This document shows, in pieces, positions 19,339-28,241 of a DNA stretch of 64,000 bases. Origin of the DNA: Myxococcaceae bacterium (lineage in GTDB: Bacteria; Myxococcota_A; UBA9160); contig CAJPFO010000085.1 in assembly GCA_905339255.1 (NCBI GenBank), forward strand, positions 1-64,000, in the 5' to 3' direction. The first letter of the stretch is position 1. Each line of letters begins with the position of its first letter. Both the position numbers and the translations under genes were made by a program. Below the pieces are notes generated by a model. That model did not search any database, was not told the origin of the DNA, and saw nothing but the letters and a program-made list of their open reading frames with translations.

Positions 19339-21321
19339 TCAGGGCGTCACGATCGCGAAGCCCTCGTCGACCGGATCGAGGAGCCCGAAGAACGACAGCA
19401 GCGCCATCCGGCTCCCCTCGACTTCGAGCTCGTCGGAGAAGACGAGGTCGCGGATGCCGGCTTCTCCCGTGCCGAGCTTCTGGAAGAGCGCTCTCGTCAC
19501 GCGGACGGTGGCGTCGGCGTTCGGCATTGGATCGCCGCGGCGATGGTGGAGCACGCCGTTCTCGAGCTCGAGAACGTGCGTCTCGCCGACGTCGCTGAAG
19601 ACGAAATTGAAGCTGCGCGGCTCGCCGGCGGCGGCCTTCGCGCCGTCGATCCGCGTCGCCATCGCGGCGAAGAAGAGATCGAGCGGGATCTGCGCGAGGA
19701 GCTCGCCAGCGAAGCGCTTCCCGAGGTCGCCCCGCTCCGGAACCCCATGTCGGAGCTCGCTCGCCCCCGTGAGGTAGACGGATCGCCAGACTCCATTCTC
19801 GGCCTGATAGCCGAGCTGATCGTAGGTCGTGGCGAGAAGCTCTCTCGCCTCGTCGTCATCGGGGTCCGTGAAGACGAGGTGGTCGAGGAGCGTCGCCGCC
19901 CAGCGGTACTCCCCGGAGTCCATCGCGGCCTTCGCCTTCTGCTTCGCTGCGTCGGGACCGCCGACCGCGTCGACCCACTTCCGGCCGAGGTCGACCGGCG
20001 GGAGCGGGTCGAGATTCGCAGGGTTCGCGTCGTACCAGCCGAAGTAGAACTGGTAGATGGCCTTCGCATTGTGCCGAACGCTTCCGTAGTAGCCTCGGTT
20101 GGCTGCGTGCCGGGCCAGCGACGGAGGAAGCTCGAGCTGCTCGGCGATCTCGCGAGGCGTCGCCCCCTGGTTGGCGAGCCGGAGCGTCTGATCGTGGAGG
20201 AAGCGGTAGGTGTCGCGCTGTCCCTTCAGGAAGTCGATCGAGCGGTCGTGGCCGAATGTCGGCCAATTGTGGCTCGTGAAAACGATCTCGACGTCGGGGA
20301 AGCGCCGGATTGCGTCGTCGATGTAACCGCTCCAGCGCAGCGCGTCGCGCACCTTGGCGCCGCGGAGCGTGTAGAGATTGTGCATCGTCCGATTCACGAT
20401 CTCCGCGCCGCAATAGGCCTTCTGCTCGGGGAGGTAGAAAGTGAGCTCCGCGGGCGCTTCCGATTCCGGCGTGTACTGGAAGACGAAAGGCACTCCGTCG
20501 ATCGACATCTCCTGTGGAGTGTGATCGATGAGGTCGGTCGGCGTCGCGAGGCTCGTCGTGTAGACGCGCGGCTGCTTCCCGAGGCCGGAGTCGACGTATC
20601 CGCGTGGGCCGATGGGCAGGTCCCTGCCGAACTGATAGATGGCACGACGCCCCATCGCGACGCCGGCGAGGACGTTCTCGCTCGCAACCTCCTCGACGAA
20701 GCGGCGCGGGGCGATGATCCGGACACCTTCCGGAGAGCCGTTCGGGAGCACGGCCCGCACGCCACCGAAATGATCGATGTGGCTGTGCGTGAAGATCACG
20801 GCCACCACGGGAGCGGGGTCGAGGTGCTTTCGGGCGAGTGCTGCGGCCGCCTCGGCGCTCTCGACGCTCGTGAGCGGGTCGACGACGATCCATCCCGTCC
20901 GGCCGCGGATCCAGCTCATGTTCGAGACGTCGTAGCCGCGCACCTGGTAGATGCCATCGGCCACCTGGAAGAGGCCGTGGTTCCCGTTGAGCTTCGCCTG
21001 CCGCCAGAGGCTCGGGTTCACGCTCTTCGGAGAATCGCCCTCGACGAAAGCGAAGACCGACTGGCTGAAGCTCCCGCCGTCCGGGGTGCGGACCGACATC
21101 TCGGGATCGCTCGCGACGAGACCGCGGCGAGCCTCGTCGAAGTCCTCGTTCCCCTCGACCGGAAACGACTCGGCGAAACGCGCGTTCGCTTCGGCGGTCG
21201 CTTCGCTCGCGGGCGTGGATCCGTGCTCGTCGGGCCCCGGCGGCTCGCCGGTCCCGGAGGGGCCGCAGCCCGGGGCGATGGCGATCGCGAGCAGGGCGAG
21301 AGCGAGGCTCGAGGCGCGCAT
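19339..21321 (-). CDS. Linear alkylsulfatase (SdsA-type metallo-beta-lactamase fold), lipoprotein
   Basis: The enzyme hydrolyses primary alkyl sulfates such as dodecyl sulfate to the alcohol plus sulfate. The N-terminus has a lipoprotein signal with lipobox APGC (Cys19), so it is probably anchored in the periplasm. The metallo-beta-lactamase domain carries the Zn motif THSHIDHFGG (~178-187), then EIVNRTMHNLYTLRGAKVRDALRW and the second metal region TSHNWPTFG. A helical dimerisation domain (RGYYGSVRHNAKAIYQFYFGWYDA region) and a C-terminal SCP2-like domain follow, as in SdsA1. Length is 660 residues, normal. A strong AAGGAG ribosome site precedes the ATG. Confidence 0.93.
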   Translation of the reverse strand: MRASSLALALLAIAIAPGCGPSGTGEPPGPDEHGSTPASEATAEANARFAESFPVEGNEDFDEARRGLVASDPEMSVRTPDGGSFSQSVFAFVEGDSPKSVNPSLWRQAKLNGNHGLFQVADGIYQVRGYDVSNMSWIRGRTGWIVVDPLTSVESAEAAAALARKHLDPAPVVAVIFTHSHIDHFGGVRAVLPNGSPEGVRIIAPRRFVEEVASENVLAGVAMGRRAIYQFGRDLPIGPRGYVDSGLGKQPRVYTTSLATPTDLIDHTPQEMSIDGVPFVFQYTPESEAPAELTFYLPEQKAYCGAEIVNRTMHNLYTLRGAKVRDALRWSGYIDDAIRRFPDVEIVFTSHNWPTFGHDRSIDFLKGQRDTYRFLHDQTLRLANQGATPREIAEQLELPPSLARHAANRGYYGSVRHNAKAIYQFYFGWYDANPANLDPLPPVDLGRKWVDAVGGPDAAKQKAKAAMDSGEYRWAATLLDHLVFTDPDDDEARELLATTYDQLGYQAENGVWRSVYLTGASELRHGVPERGDLGKRFAGELLAQIPLDLFFAAMATRIDGAKAAAGEPRSFNFVFSDVGETHVLELENGVLHHRRGDPMPNADATVRVTRALFQKLGTGEAGIRDLVFSDELEVEGSRMALLSFFGLLDPVDEGFAIVTP

Positions 21322-21378
21322 GGATCTCCTTCTCCGTCGTGCGGGGCCGGCACGAGGAGCCTACCAGAGCCGGCCGAG

Positions 21379-21400
21379 CGACCCGACTCGTCTCGGGTCG
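21379..21400 (-). terminator. Hairpin downstream of C45 hydrolase gene
   Basis: CGACCCGA-CTCGTC-TCGGGTCG gives an 8-bp perfect stem a few bases after the C45 gene on the minus strand and before the alkylsulfatase gene. It shares the CGACCCGA/TCGGGTCG core with the hairpin at 19292-19320. Confidence 0.5.
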
Positions 21401-21405
21401 ATCTT

Positions 21406-22425
21406 CTAGCCCGTCGTTCGGGTCTCGATCCGCTGCAGCGGAGCCGCCGGATCCGGCCCCCGGCGCACGTGCAGGCGCCCCTCGCCGAGCTCCATCGCGA
21501 CCGTCGCGACCGTGCCGACCTCGACTCCGGGAACGAGATCGAGCGGCGCGTACGCGCGACAGATCGGATGTTCCGCATCGGCCCGGTCGGCGAGAAAGCC
21601 GATGAGATCGTCGAACGACTCGACGCCGCGCTCGAGCTCGTGCGCGCGGGCGAGCCTCGCGAGCGAGTTCTCCCAGAAGGGGCCGCCCGTCGATCGATCG
21701 TCGCCGACGTGGTTGGTGTGCGAGAAGGGCGCGTCGGAGATCGACGTCCATACGCGACGATTGCCGAGCCAGGTGACGTCGAAGCCGCCGTCGCTCGCGC
21801 TGCCGACGAGGACGTTCGCGGCTCGGCCCGTCCCGGCCGCGTCGACGCGCTTTCGAGCGGCCGAGAGATCGCTCTGGTGGAGAAGATCGCGCAGCACGAC
21901 GTGAACGGGGACGCCGTCGAGCGGCCCCGGCGCGTAGACGAAGTTCAAACACACGCCGATCCCCGCGGCATTGCAGCCGATCTTTCCGACCATCCCGGGC
22001 TCGGTGAGCGTCGCGAGACGTACTCCGTCGCGCCGCTCGATCCGCACCACGACGACGAGGGGCTCGAGGAGCGCGAGCCAATCCCAGTTCTGCCCGAGGA
22101 CCCCGGCGCGCGGAGCGAAGAGCGCCGTGCAGCCGTCCGAGGCCCCGGCCATGAGCTCGCTTCGGGCGTTCAGGACGTGGATCCGATGGGGCTCGACCCG
22201 GGCACCTTCGGCGATCCCCTCGATCTCCTCGGCGAGATCGGGAGAGAAGGAGCGGATCCGCGCCGCGATGGATGCGCCGGCTTCGCGAAGCTCGGCCTCG
22301 CTTCGCGCGAGCGCGATCGAATAGATGCCGAGCGCCGAAGCGATCCGGTCGCGGAGCGCCTCGCCGTGGGAGCGGCCGATCTCACGCGGCGTTCCGCGAA
22401 GGTCGATCACGGGGACTTCGTTCAT
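21406..22425 (-). CDS. C45-family autoproteolytic acyltransferase/hydrolase
   Basis: This is an Ntn-hydrolase relative of isopenicillin-N acyltransferase (339 residues). It begins with IDLRGTPREIGRSHGEALRD, the typical family start, followed by EGIAEGA and HVLNARSEL. The nucleophile is the Cys in SDGCTALF (~Cys99), where self-cleavage exposes an N-terminal Cys. Further motifs are GQNWDW and GKIGCNAAGIGVCLN. An ATG at 22425 is chosen because GGAGGGAG lies just upstream. The substrate is unknown; amides or beta-lactam-like compounds are typical. It diverges from the saccharopine-dehydrogenase-like gene with a 147-nt gap. Confidence 0.9.
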   Translation of the reverse strand: MNEVPVIDLRGTPREIGRSHGEALRDRIASALGIYSIALARSEAELREAGASIAARIRSFSPDLAEEIEGIAEGARVEPHRIHVLNARSELMAGASDGCTALFAPRAGVLGQNWDWLALLEPLVVVVRIERRDGVRLATLTEPGMVGKIGCNAAGIGVCLNFVYAPGPLDGVPVHVVLRDLLHQSDLSAARKRVDAAGTGRAANVLVGSASDGGFDVTWLGNRRVWTSISDAPFSHTNHVGDDRSTGGPFWENSLARLARAHELERGVESFDDLIGFLADRADAEHPICRAYAPLDLVPGVEVGTVATVAMELGEGRLHVRRGPDPAAPLQRIETRTTG

Positions 22426-22572
22426 CCGGCTCCCTCCGCGAGGCCTCGCCGCAGTCGGGCGGTTCGAGGCGCGAAGGGTCGCGCGGATCGCCTCGATCGT
22501 CGAGCATGTCGCCGAAGCGGATCGGGAGCGTCCGGGCGACGTCGCGGCACGGCCCGGCGCCGGGAGGGGCGG

Positions 22573-23784
22573 ATGAAGATCATCGTTCTCGGCGGAGCGG
22601 GTGGGATGGGAGCGACCGCATGCCGGCAGCTCGCGGCGGGCGGTGCCCTCGACGAACTCGTCGTTGCCGACCTCGACGGTGCGCGCGCTGCGAAGGTCGC
22701 GAACGAGCTCGCGGCGAAGGGCGCGCGGGCGACTTCTCGCGCGATCGACGTCCTCGACGCCTCTGCGCTTCGAGCGCTTCTCGGTGGCACGGATCTCGTG
22801 CTCAACTGCGCGGGGCCTTTCTTCCGGCTCGGCGTTCCGACCCTCGAGGCGGCGATCGATTCCGGGACCCACTACCTCGACATCTGCGACGATCCCGAAC
22901 CGACGCTCGCGATGCTCGAGCTCGACGAGAAGGCGCGCGGCGCCGGCGTCTTTGCCGTGATCGGGATGGGAGCGAGCCCGGGGGTCTCGAACCTCCTCGC
23001 GGCGCGCGCTGCGAAGCGCCTCGAGCGGGTCGACGATTGCTTCACGGCCTGGCCCCTCGACGGAGCGGCCATTCCGGGGGGAGACGGGGATCTGCGCGAG
23101 GCCGGGAGCGATGCGGCGGGGCGTCCTTCGGCGGCGGCCGTGCATCTGATGGAGCAGATCTCGGGGACGATCCGCATCGTCGAGGGGGGGCGTCTCGTCG
23201 AGCGAGCGCCGCTTCGTCCGATCGAGATCGACTATCCGGGCGCCGGCCGCGGAACGGTCTACGGCGTCGGGCATCCCGAGCCGCTCACGCTTCTCGGTTC
23301 GCTCGGGATCCGCGGCCGCGCCGCGAATGCGATGCTGCTCCGCCCCGCGACTGCGGCCTATCTCGAGAGCCTCGCAAAGGAGATCGATTCGGGAGCGCTC
23401 ACGCACGAAGCCGCTGCTTCAGAGATCCTCTCGCCACGGACGGGACGCGGGCTCGCTGCGGCCGCGAAAGGCCTGCTCCTGCGCGGAGCGGGCGCTCTCC
23501 CCCCTTTCTTCGCATGGCTTCGCGGCGCGAGGCAGGGGCGAAGCGTCACCGTCGGGTGTCACGTGACGAGCCTGCCGCCGGGAATGGACGGCGCCACCGC
23601 GATTCCCGCAGCGCTCGCCGTCGAAGCGCTGCTTCGCGAGAGACCGGCTCCGGGCGTACACGCCCCCGAGGCGGTGATCGACCCGGACGCCTTCCTTTCG
23701 GTGCTCGCGAGGCACTGCCCCGGATCTCCGGAGTCGGCCGACGCACTCGCGCCCGTGGTCGAGCGGGAGGAGGCCGCGCGCTGA
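22573..23784 (+). CDS. Saccharopine dehydrogenase-like NAD(P)-binding protein
   Basis: The protein (403 residues) has an N-terminal Rossmann fold (MKIIVLGGAGGMGATACRQL) with the binding loop VVADLD. The region VLNCAGPFFRLGVPTLEAAI and the HYLDICDD motif are typical of saccharopine dehydrogenase/carboxynorspermidine synthase-like proteins. GMGASPGVSNLLAARAAKRL follows. Such proteins act on amino acids or are enoyl-reductase-like; true lysine catabolism is unlikely without its partners. A GGGAGGGG ribosome site precedes the ATG. Confidence 0.85.
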   Translation: MKIIVLGGAGGMGATACRQLAAGGALDELVVADLDGARAAKVANELAAKGARATSRAIDVLDASALRALLGGTDLVLNCAGPFFRLGVPTLEAAIDSGTHYLDICDDPEPTLAMLELDEKARGAGVFAVIGMGASPGVSNLLAARAAKRLERVDDCFTAWPLDGAAIPGGDGDLREAGSDAAGRPSAAAVHLMEQISGTIRIVEGGRLVERAPLRPIEIDYPGAGRGTVYGVGHPEPLTLLGSLGIRGRAANAMLLRPATAAYLESLAKEIDSGALTHEAAASEILSPRTGRGLAAAAKGLLLRGAGALPPFFAWLRGARQGRSVTVGCHVTSLPPGMDGATAIPAALAVEALLRERPAPGVHAPEAVIDPDAFLSVLARHCPGSPESADALAPVVEREEAAR

Positions 23785-23845
23785 GCCGACTCGCTGGTTT
23801 GCGCGGTGGCCCGCTCGAGACTATGCGTCCGGGCGGAGACGAAGC

Positions 23846-24445
23846 GTGACCCGCCCGCGATCCACCTCTGCTCCCGCCGTTCGCTCGAAGCGGCCGCCGA
23901 TGCGGCGCGAGATGATCGTCTCGGCCGCGGCGAACCTCTTCCGCGAGAGGGGCTACAGCGGTACGAGCCTCGACGACATCGGCGCGGCCGTCGGAACGAC
24001 GGGCCCGGCGATCTACCGGCACTTCCCGAGCAAGGAGGCGCTTCTCACCGAGCTTCTCGAGCGTGCCGTCGAGCGCGCGCAGCGCGACGTGAAGAGCGTC
24101 GCCTCGCAACGGCTCGCGCCTCGCCCGGCGCTCGAAGCGATCGTCCGGCGCTCGGTCGCGCACGCGCTCGAGGAGAGCGACCTGGTCGTGATGGCATCGG
24201 AAGGGGTCCGGAACCTCTCGGCCTCGACGCGGCAGCGGATCTCGCGGGGCCAGCGCGTCGTGATCGAGGCCTGGGTCGCCGCGCTCCGTCGTGCCCGGCC
24301 CGAACTCGACCGTGAGCAGGCGCGCGCGATCGTCCGCGGTGTCGTGGCGCTCGCGCAGGCCGTGAGCAGGAGCGGCCGCGTCGACCGTGCGTGGGCAGAG
24401 GATCGCTTCGTCCGGATGGCGCTCGCCGCGCTCTCGATCGACTGA
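23846..24445 (+). CDS. TetR-family transcriptional regulator
   Basis: The N-terminal helix-turn-helix is clear: MIVSAAANLFRERGYSGTSL, then DDIGAAVGTTGPAIYRHFPSK. Length is 199 residues. It starts with GTG, seven bases behind GGAG. It follows the saccharopine-dehydrogenase-like gene by 61 nt on the same strand and may be co-transcribed. The C-terminal region resembles regulators of acyl-CoA metabolism, but the ligand is unknown. Confidence 0.92.
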   Translation: MTRPRSTSAPAVRSKRPPMRREMIVSAAANLFRERGYSGTSLDDIGAAVGTTGPAIYRHFPSKEALLTELLERAVERAQRDVKSVASQRLAPRPALEAIVRRSVAHALEESDLVVMASEGVRNLSASTRQRISRGQRVVIEAWVAALRRARPELDREQARAIVRGVVALAQAVSRSGRVDRAWAEDRFVRMALAALSID

Positions 24446-24477
24446 GGAGCGCTTCTCGCCGTCCACCGACGTTTCCC

Positions 24478-24507
24478 TTGCCTTTCGCAAAAAAGTAAGT
24501 CTAGAAT
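24478..24507 (+). promoter_or_regulatory. Sigma-70-like promoter of the large lipoprotein gene
   Basis: TTGCCT (24478-24483) and TAGAAT (24502-24507) are separated by 18 nt in an AT-rich patch containing AAAAAA, unusual in this GC-rich window. The -10 matches five of six consensus bases, the -35 four of six. The lipoprotein ATG with GGAGG at 24531-24535 follows. Confidence 0.6.
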
Positions 24508-24541
24508 AACATGTGGCGGTGAGGGGGGACGGAGGCTCGGG

Positions 24542-26950
24542 ATGGGCGCTCGCGGGTCCTCGAGAAGTGGATGTGCCGGATCGTGGCTGCTGGCGGTCGG
24601 CGTGGCCGTCGGTGCGGGAGGCTGCCGGCCGGAGCCGACGGACGCCTCGCGTTGCGCGCGAGAGGGCATCGCCTGGTTCGAAGCGGTGGCGCACGCCGAG
24701 CGTGAGACCGCCGAAGCCTGCGTGCGAGGCGGCCAGGGGGCACTCGGAGCGCTTTCGCTCGCCGATTGCAGGGCCAGCGACCCGCTTCGGCTCGTCGAGC
24801 GGGCGCGACATCGAAGCCTCGACGCGGAGCAGCGCCACTGCGAAACCGGCGCGCCGCTTCCGGTCGGCTTCGCAGGCGCAGAGGCCGCGAACCGCTTTGC
24901 GCGCGAGGCTGCGGACGACGCGGTCCGCGGTCTTTTCGGACTCGATCCCGACGCGGCGCTCCGCGGCCGCGAAGCGAGCGGGTCCCGCTGCCAGCGGGCG
25001 GTTCTCGATCGTGCCTACCGCTGCTCGGCGCGCTTCGTCCGCGCCTACGTCGATTGTGCGAGCTCCCTTCTCGAGCGCGGCGTCGACGACCCCTTCGAGC
25101 TCGTCGCCTGCAAGGGGGTCGACCCGGGCGGCGAGGTCTCGGCCGCCTGCGGCAGCGCTCTCGAAGACGAAGTCACGACGAGCTGCGCCGGCGAGGAGAT
25201 CGCGACGCTCTTCCCGGGCTGTGCGGGAGATCTCGCGGCCTGCGCCCGAGCGCACGCACGACGAAGTGCGAGCCTCGCGTCGAATGGCGCGGCGGCGCTC
25301 TGTTCCGGCGTTCGAGAGGGAACCCTCGACGAAGAGACGTTGCTCCGGTGCTTCGAGCCCCCTGCCGAGGAACCGATCGTGTTCCGGGACGTTCCGCTTC
25401 CGGAAGGCGTGAATCCGGGAGGAGCGAGCTTCACGGAGTCGGGCGACTCGATCGTCCTCGCCTTCACGGCACCCGGAGTCGCGGGCACGCAGCTCGCGAT
25501 CGTGGGAAAGGACGGCTCCGGCTTCCGCTGCCTCACGTGCGGATCGGCGGTGAGCGGCAACCAGCGCCCGGCGCAGATCTTCCGTGACGGACGCCGCGTT
25601 CTCGTCGCAGGCCCCAACGGTCCGGCGCCGAAGTGGAGCGTCCTCGAATGCGAGCCGAGCCTCCTCGATTGCGCGAGCTCGACGCTCGTTCCGATCGAGC
25701 TTCCGCCGAATCCGGATCCGACGACTCCCATTCTCCAGTACCGAGTGCCGCACGTGACCTACGACGACGGATGGTTCCTCTGGACGGAGGTCCGCCTGCG
25801 CGGGCCGGGGGGGAACCTCGTGGCGATGGGACGCCTCGTCCGCGACGCGGATCGTTACGTCGTCGCCGACGCACGCGTTGTCACTCCCGCGGCCGGCTCG
25901 CTCGATCCCGGAGACGATCCGGCCGTCTGGCAGGGCATCACGCAGCCCTTCGAGGCGAAGGAGGCGCAGCTCCGCGGAGGACGCGACTGGGTGATCGCCG
26001 GAACGCCGGCAGCGGGACAGTACGACAACCTGCTCCTCGACCTCGAGACCGGAACGCTTCGTCGTTTGACGCATCATCCCGATCACGACGAGGGCCTCAA
26101 TTACTCGCGCGACGAGGAGTGGGTCGTCATGTCGAGCGCGAGAACCGACGAGCGCGTCGAGTTCCTCGGCCTCGTGCCGAGGCCGCCCTACATCGACTGG
26201 CTCGCGTTCTCGGTGCATTTCGTAGGGATCGCCGGGGCTCCGAGCGATGGACTCAGCCCCGGGAGCAACCCGATCGAGCGCGATTGCTACCTCGACCCCT
26301 GGATCCTCGACCGCTGGATGGAGCGGGGGGACTACCTCGGGCAGCGTCTGCTGCGTCCGGCAGACGGCTGGCAGTCGGCCGCGGGGGGCTTCGATTGGAG
26401 CCCGGACGGAACCGAGATCCTGACCCGTGAGCTCGGCTGGAGACGTCTCACACCGCCCGGAGGGAGCGAGCCCTCGAGGATCCGGATCGCGAAGCTCACG
26501 AACCGGCCTGCGCTCGATCCGGCCGCCTTCGTCCCGCAGGCGCCGACTCCCGAGCCGACCTGGGCGATCCGCTACGAGGATTGGATCGTTCCGAACGGGT
26601 TCGGCGAGACGCGGATCCGCGGTGCGCACTCGGGCCGGGCGATCGTTCGCAACGCGCTGCCGGCAGTCGTGCAGGGGACGCTCGAGGTCGAGTTCCAGGA
26701 CTATTCCGACGACGGCCTCGTCTTCCTCGACGGGATCGAACGCATCGAGATCCCCGTCCTGATCAACCTCGGCGTCCGCTACTCGGTCGATCTCGTCGTC
26801 TCGGGCTTCCACCAGGGCTCGATGCGGGGCGAGATCCTCTACGATTTCGAGCGCGACGTGAACGAGGGCGAGGTCGTCGCCGAGCTCGACGGCCGTGTGC
26901 TCCGGGGGCCGAAGACCTGCTTCGAGGCGGGGCTCATCCCGTCGCCCTAG
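24542..26950 (+). CDS. Large lipoprotein with WD40-like (TolB-type) beta-propeller region
   Basis: The N-terminus has a lipoprotein signal with lipobox AGGC near residue 28. The first ~270 residues are Cys-rich and mostly helical (repeated Cys pairs in RYCSARFVRAY-like segments). The second half resembles a PD40/WD40-like beta-propeller, with DLETGTLRRLTHHPDHDEGL, FDWSPDGTEILTRELGW and similar blades. A C-terminal beta-rich domain is unassigned. The role is unknown; it is probably periplasmic or outer-membrane-bound. The TAG stop is followed, in the same reading frame, by a decayed acyl-CoA ligase fragment, suggesting that the downstream DNA was joined here by a rearrangement. Length is 802 residues. 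Confidence 0.8.
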   Translation: MGARGSSRSGCAGSWLLAVGVAVGAGGCRPEPTDASRCAREGIAWFEAVAHAERETAEACVRGGQGALGALSLADCRASDPLRLVERARHRSLDAEQRHCETGAPLPVGFAGAEAANRFAREAADDAVRGLFGLDPDAALRGREASGSRCQRAVLDRAYRCSARFVRAYVDCASSLLERGVDDPFELVACKGVDPGGEVSAACGSALEDEVTTSCAGEEIATLFPGCAGDLAACARAHARRSASLASNGAAALCSGVREGTLDEETLLRCFEPPAEEPIVFRDVPLPEGVNPGGASFTESGDSIVLAFTAPGVAGTQLAIVGKDGSGFRCLTCGSAVSGNQRPAQIFRDGRRVLVAGPNGPAPKWSVLECEPSLLDCASSTLVPIELPPNPDPTTPILQYRVPHVTYDDGWFLWTEVRLRGPGGNLVAMGRLVRDADRYVVADARVVTPAAGSLDPGDDPAVWQGITQPFEAKEAQLRGGRDWVIAGTPAAGQYDNLLLDLETGTLRRLTHHPDHDEGLNYSRDEEWVVMSSARTDERVEFLGLVPRPPYIDWLAFSVHFVGIAGAPSDGLSPGSNPIERDCYLDPWILDRWMERGDYLGQRLLRPADGWQSAAGGFDWSPDGTEILTRELGWRRLTPPGGSEPSRIRIAKLTNRPALDPAAFVPQAPTPEPTWAIRYEDWIVPNGFGETRIRGAHSGRAIVRNALPAVVQGTLEVEFQDYSDDGLVFLDGIERIEIPVLINLGVRYSVDLVVSGFHQGSMRGEILYDFERDVNEGEVVAELDGRVLRGPKTCFEAGLIPSP

Positions 26951-27454
26951 ACCATCTTCGCGATCCTCGGCGAGCTCGAGAACCTGCGCAACTACGACTT
27001 CTCGCGCATCCGCCACGTCACGAACACTGCAGATGCATTGCACGTCGAGCACATCCCGATGCTGAAGGGCCTCTTCCCGGGATCCCGCATCTACTCGATG
27101 TGCGGCCTCACCGAGTACGAGCGCTGCACCGACCTGCCTCCCGAGGACATCGACCGCAAGCCCGAGAGCGTCGGGATCGCCATCCCCGATACCGAGCTCT
27201 GGATCGTGGACGACGAGGGGTACCTCGACTTCGTCGGGCGGGTGGACGATGTGATCGAGTCGAGGGGAGAGATTCTCGGACGGGAGGTCGAGGCGGTGGT
27301 CGTGCTGGAGCGGGGAGCCGCGCCGACCGAAAAGGAGATCCAGCGGGAGTGTCAGACCGGGCTGGAGAACTTCATGGTGCCGAAGTACGTCGAATTCGTC
27401 GCCGAGCTTCCTGGGACGGACACCGGGAAGCTCGAGAAGACGGGGCTTTCGTGA
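26951..27454 (+). pseudogene. Decayed AMP-dependent acyl-CoA ligase fragment
   Basis: Reading on directly after the TAG gives an open frame with clear adenylate-forming-enzyme similarity. It contains FPGSRIYSMCGLTEYERCT (substrate/AMP-binding region), then GYLDFVGRVDDVIESRGE and the C-terminal domain with FMVPKYVEFVAELPGTDTGK (catalytic Lys). The N-terminal half is missing. Two internal gaps are visible by comparison with normal ligases: WIVD is joined straight to DEGYLDFVGR, and SRGE to ILGREVEAVVVL. No start codon with a ribosome site is seen before ATG 27059, which is internal. It is best read as a pseudogene with in-frame deletions. The GTG of the next gene overlaps its stop. Confidence 0.8.
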
Positions 27455-28128
27455 ACGTCGCAGCGACCTACGAGCGGGGCCACGTCGAGTTCATGGGGCT
27501 CGATCTGCTGGTGAGCCGCGGCGCGCTCGTGCCTCGCTCCGAGACCGAGCTGCTGGCGCGCACCGCGATCGACGCACTCGCGCGCATGGGCACGTCCGCT
27601 CCTCACGTGATCGACATGTGCACCGGCTCCGGCAACCTCGCCTGCGCGATCGCCCACCACGTCCCCTCGGCCACGGTCTGGTGCAGCGACGTCACGGAGG
27701 CCTGCGTCGCGGCCACGCGCCGCAACGTCGAGCACCTCGGGCTCGAGGATCGCGTGACGGTGCTGCAGGGAGATCTCTTCTCCTCCCTCGCGGGCCGGGG
27801 CCTCGAGGGCGGGATCGACCTCGTCGTCTGCAACCCTCCCTACATCTCCCAAAAGCGCCTCGCGGGAGATCGCGCCGAGCTGCTGAGCGAGGAGCCGCGG
27901 GAGGCGTTCGACGGCGGGCCCTACGGGCTCACCATCCATCAGCGGGTGGTCCGGGAGGCGTTGCCCTTCCTGCGCGAGGGGGGCACGCTCGCCTTCGAGA
28001 TCGGACTCGGCCAGGAGCGCCAGGTCGAGATCCTGTTCGGACGCACCCGCAGCTACGAGGACGTCCGCCTGATCGCGACGGACGCGGGCGAGGTCCGCGT
28101 CGTCACGGGCCGCAAGAAGGCGAGCTGA
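27451..28128 (+). CDS. PrmC/HemK-like class I methyltransferase
   Basis: This SAM-dependent methyltransferase (225 residues) has ALVPRSETELLARTAI, as in PrmC, the SAM motif VIDMCTGSGNLACAIA, and the catalytic NPPYIS. Those motifs belong to N5-glutamine methyltransferases that modify release factors, but this protein lacks the usual N-terminal helical domain, so a secondary role (small-molecule or peptide substrate) is plausible. The GTG start overlaps the decayed ligase stop (GTGA), suggesting that both came from one former operon. The reading frame looks intact. Confidence 0.8.
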   Translation: MNVAATYERGHVEFMGLDLLVSRGALVPRSETELLARTAIDALARMGTSAPHVIDMCTGSGNLACAIAHHVPSATVWCSDVTEACVAATRRNVEHLGLEDRVTVLQGDLFSSLAGRGLEGGIDLVVCNPPYISQKRLAGDRAELLSEEPREAFDGGPYGLTIHQRVVREALPFLREGGTLAFEIGLGQERQVEILFGRTRSYEDVRLIATDAGEVRVVTGRKKAS

Positions 28129-28241
28129 AGCCCCGCGCGTGGAGCCGTCATGGACATCGAGCAGCAGCGGATGGGAACTCCAAGGGGGTCTTTCGAGGTC
28201 CGGGAACTCCGGGTCATGACCAATCCCCGTGGGAGTCCAGG

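Noticed and set aside
18892-23784. Very long plus-strand open frame (about 1630 codons)
   Set aside because: Only its end, from 22573, matches a family (saccharopine-dehydrogenase-like). The rest is antisense to the alkylsulfatase and C45 genes, and its composition is typical of high-GC shadow frames.
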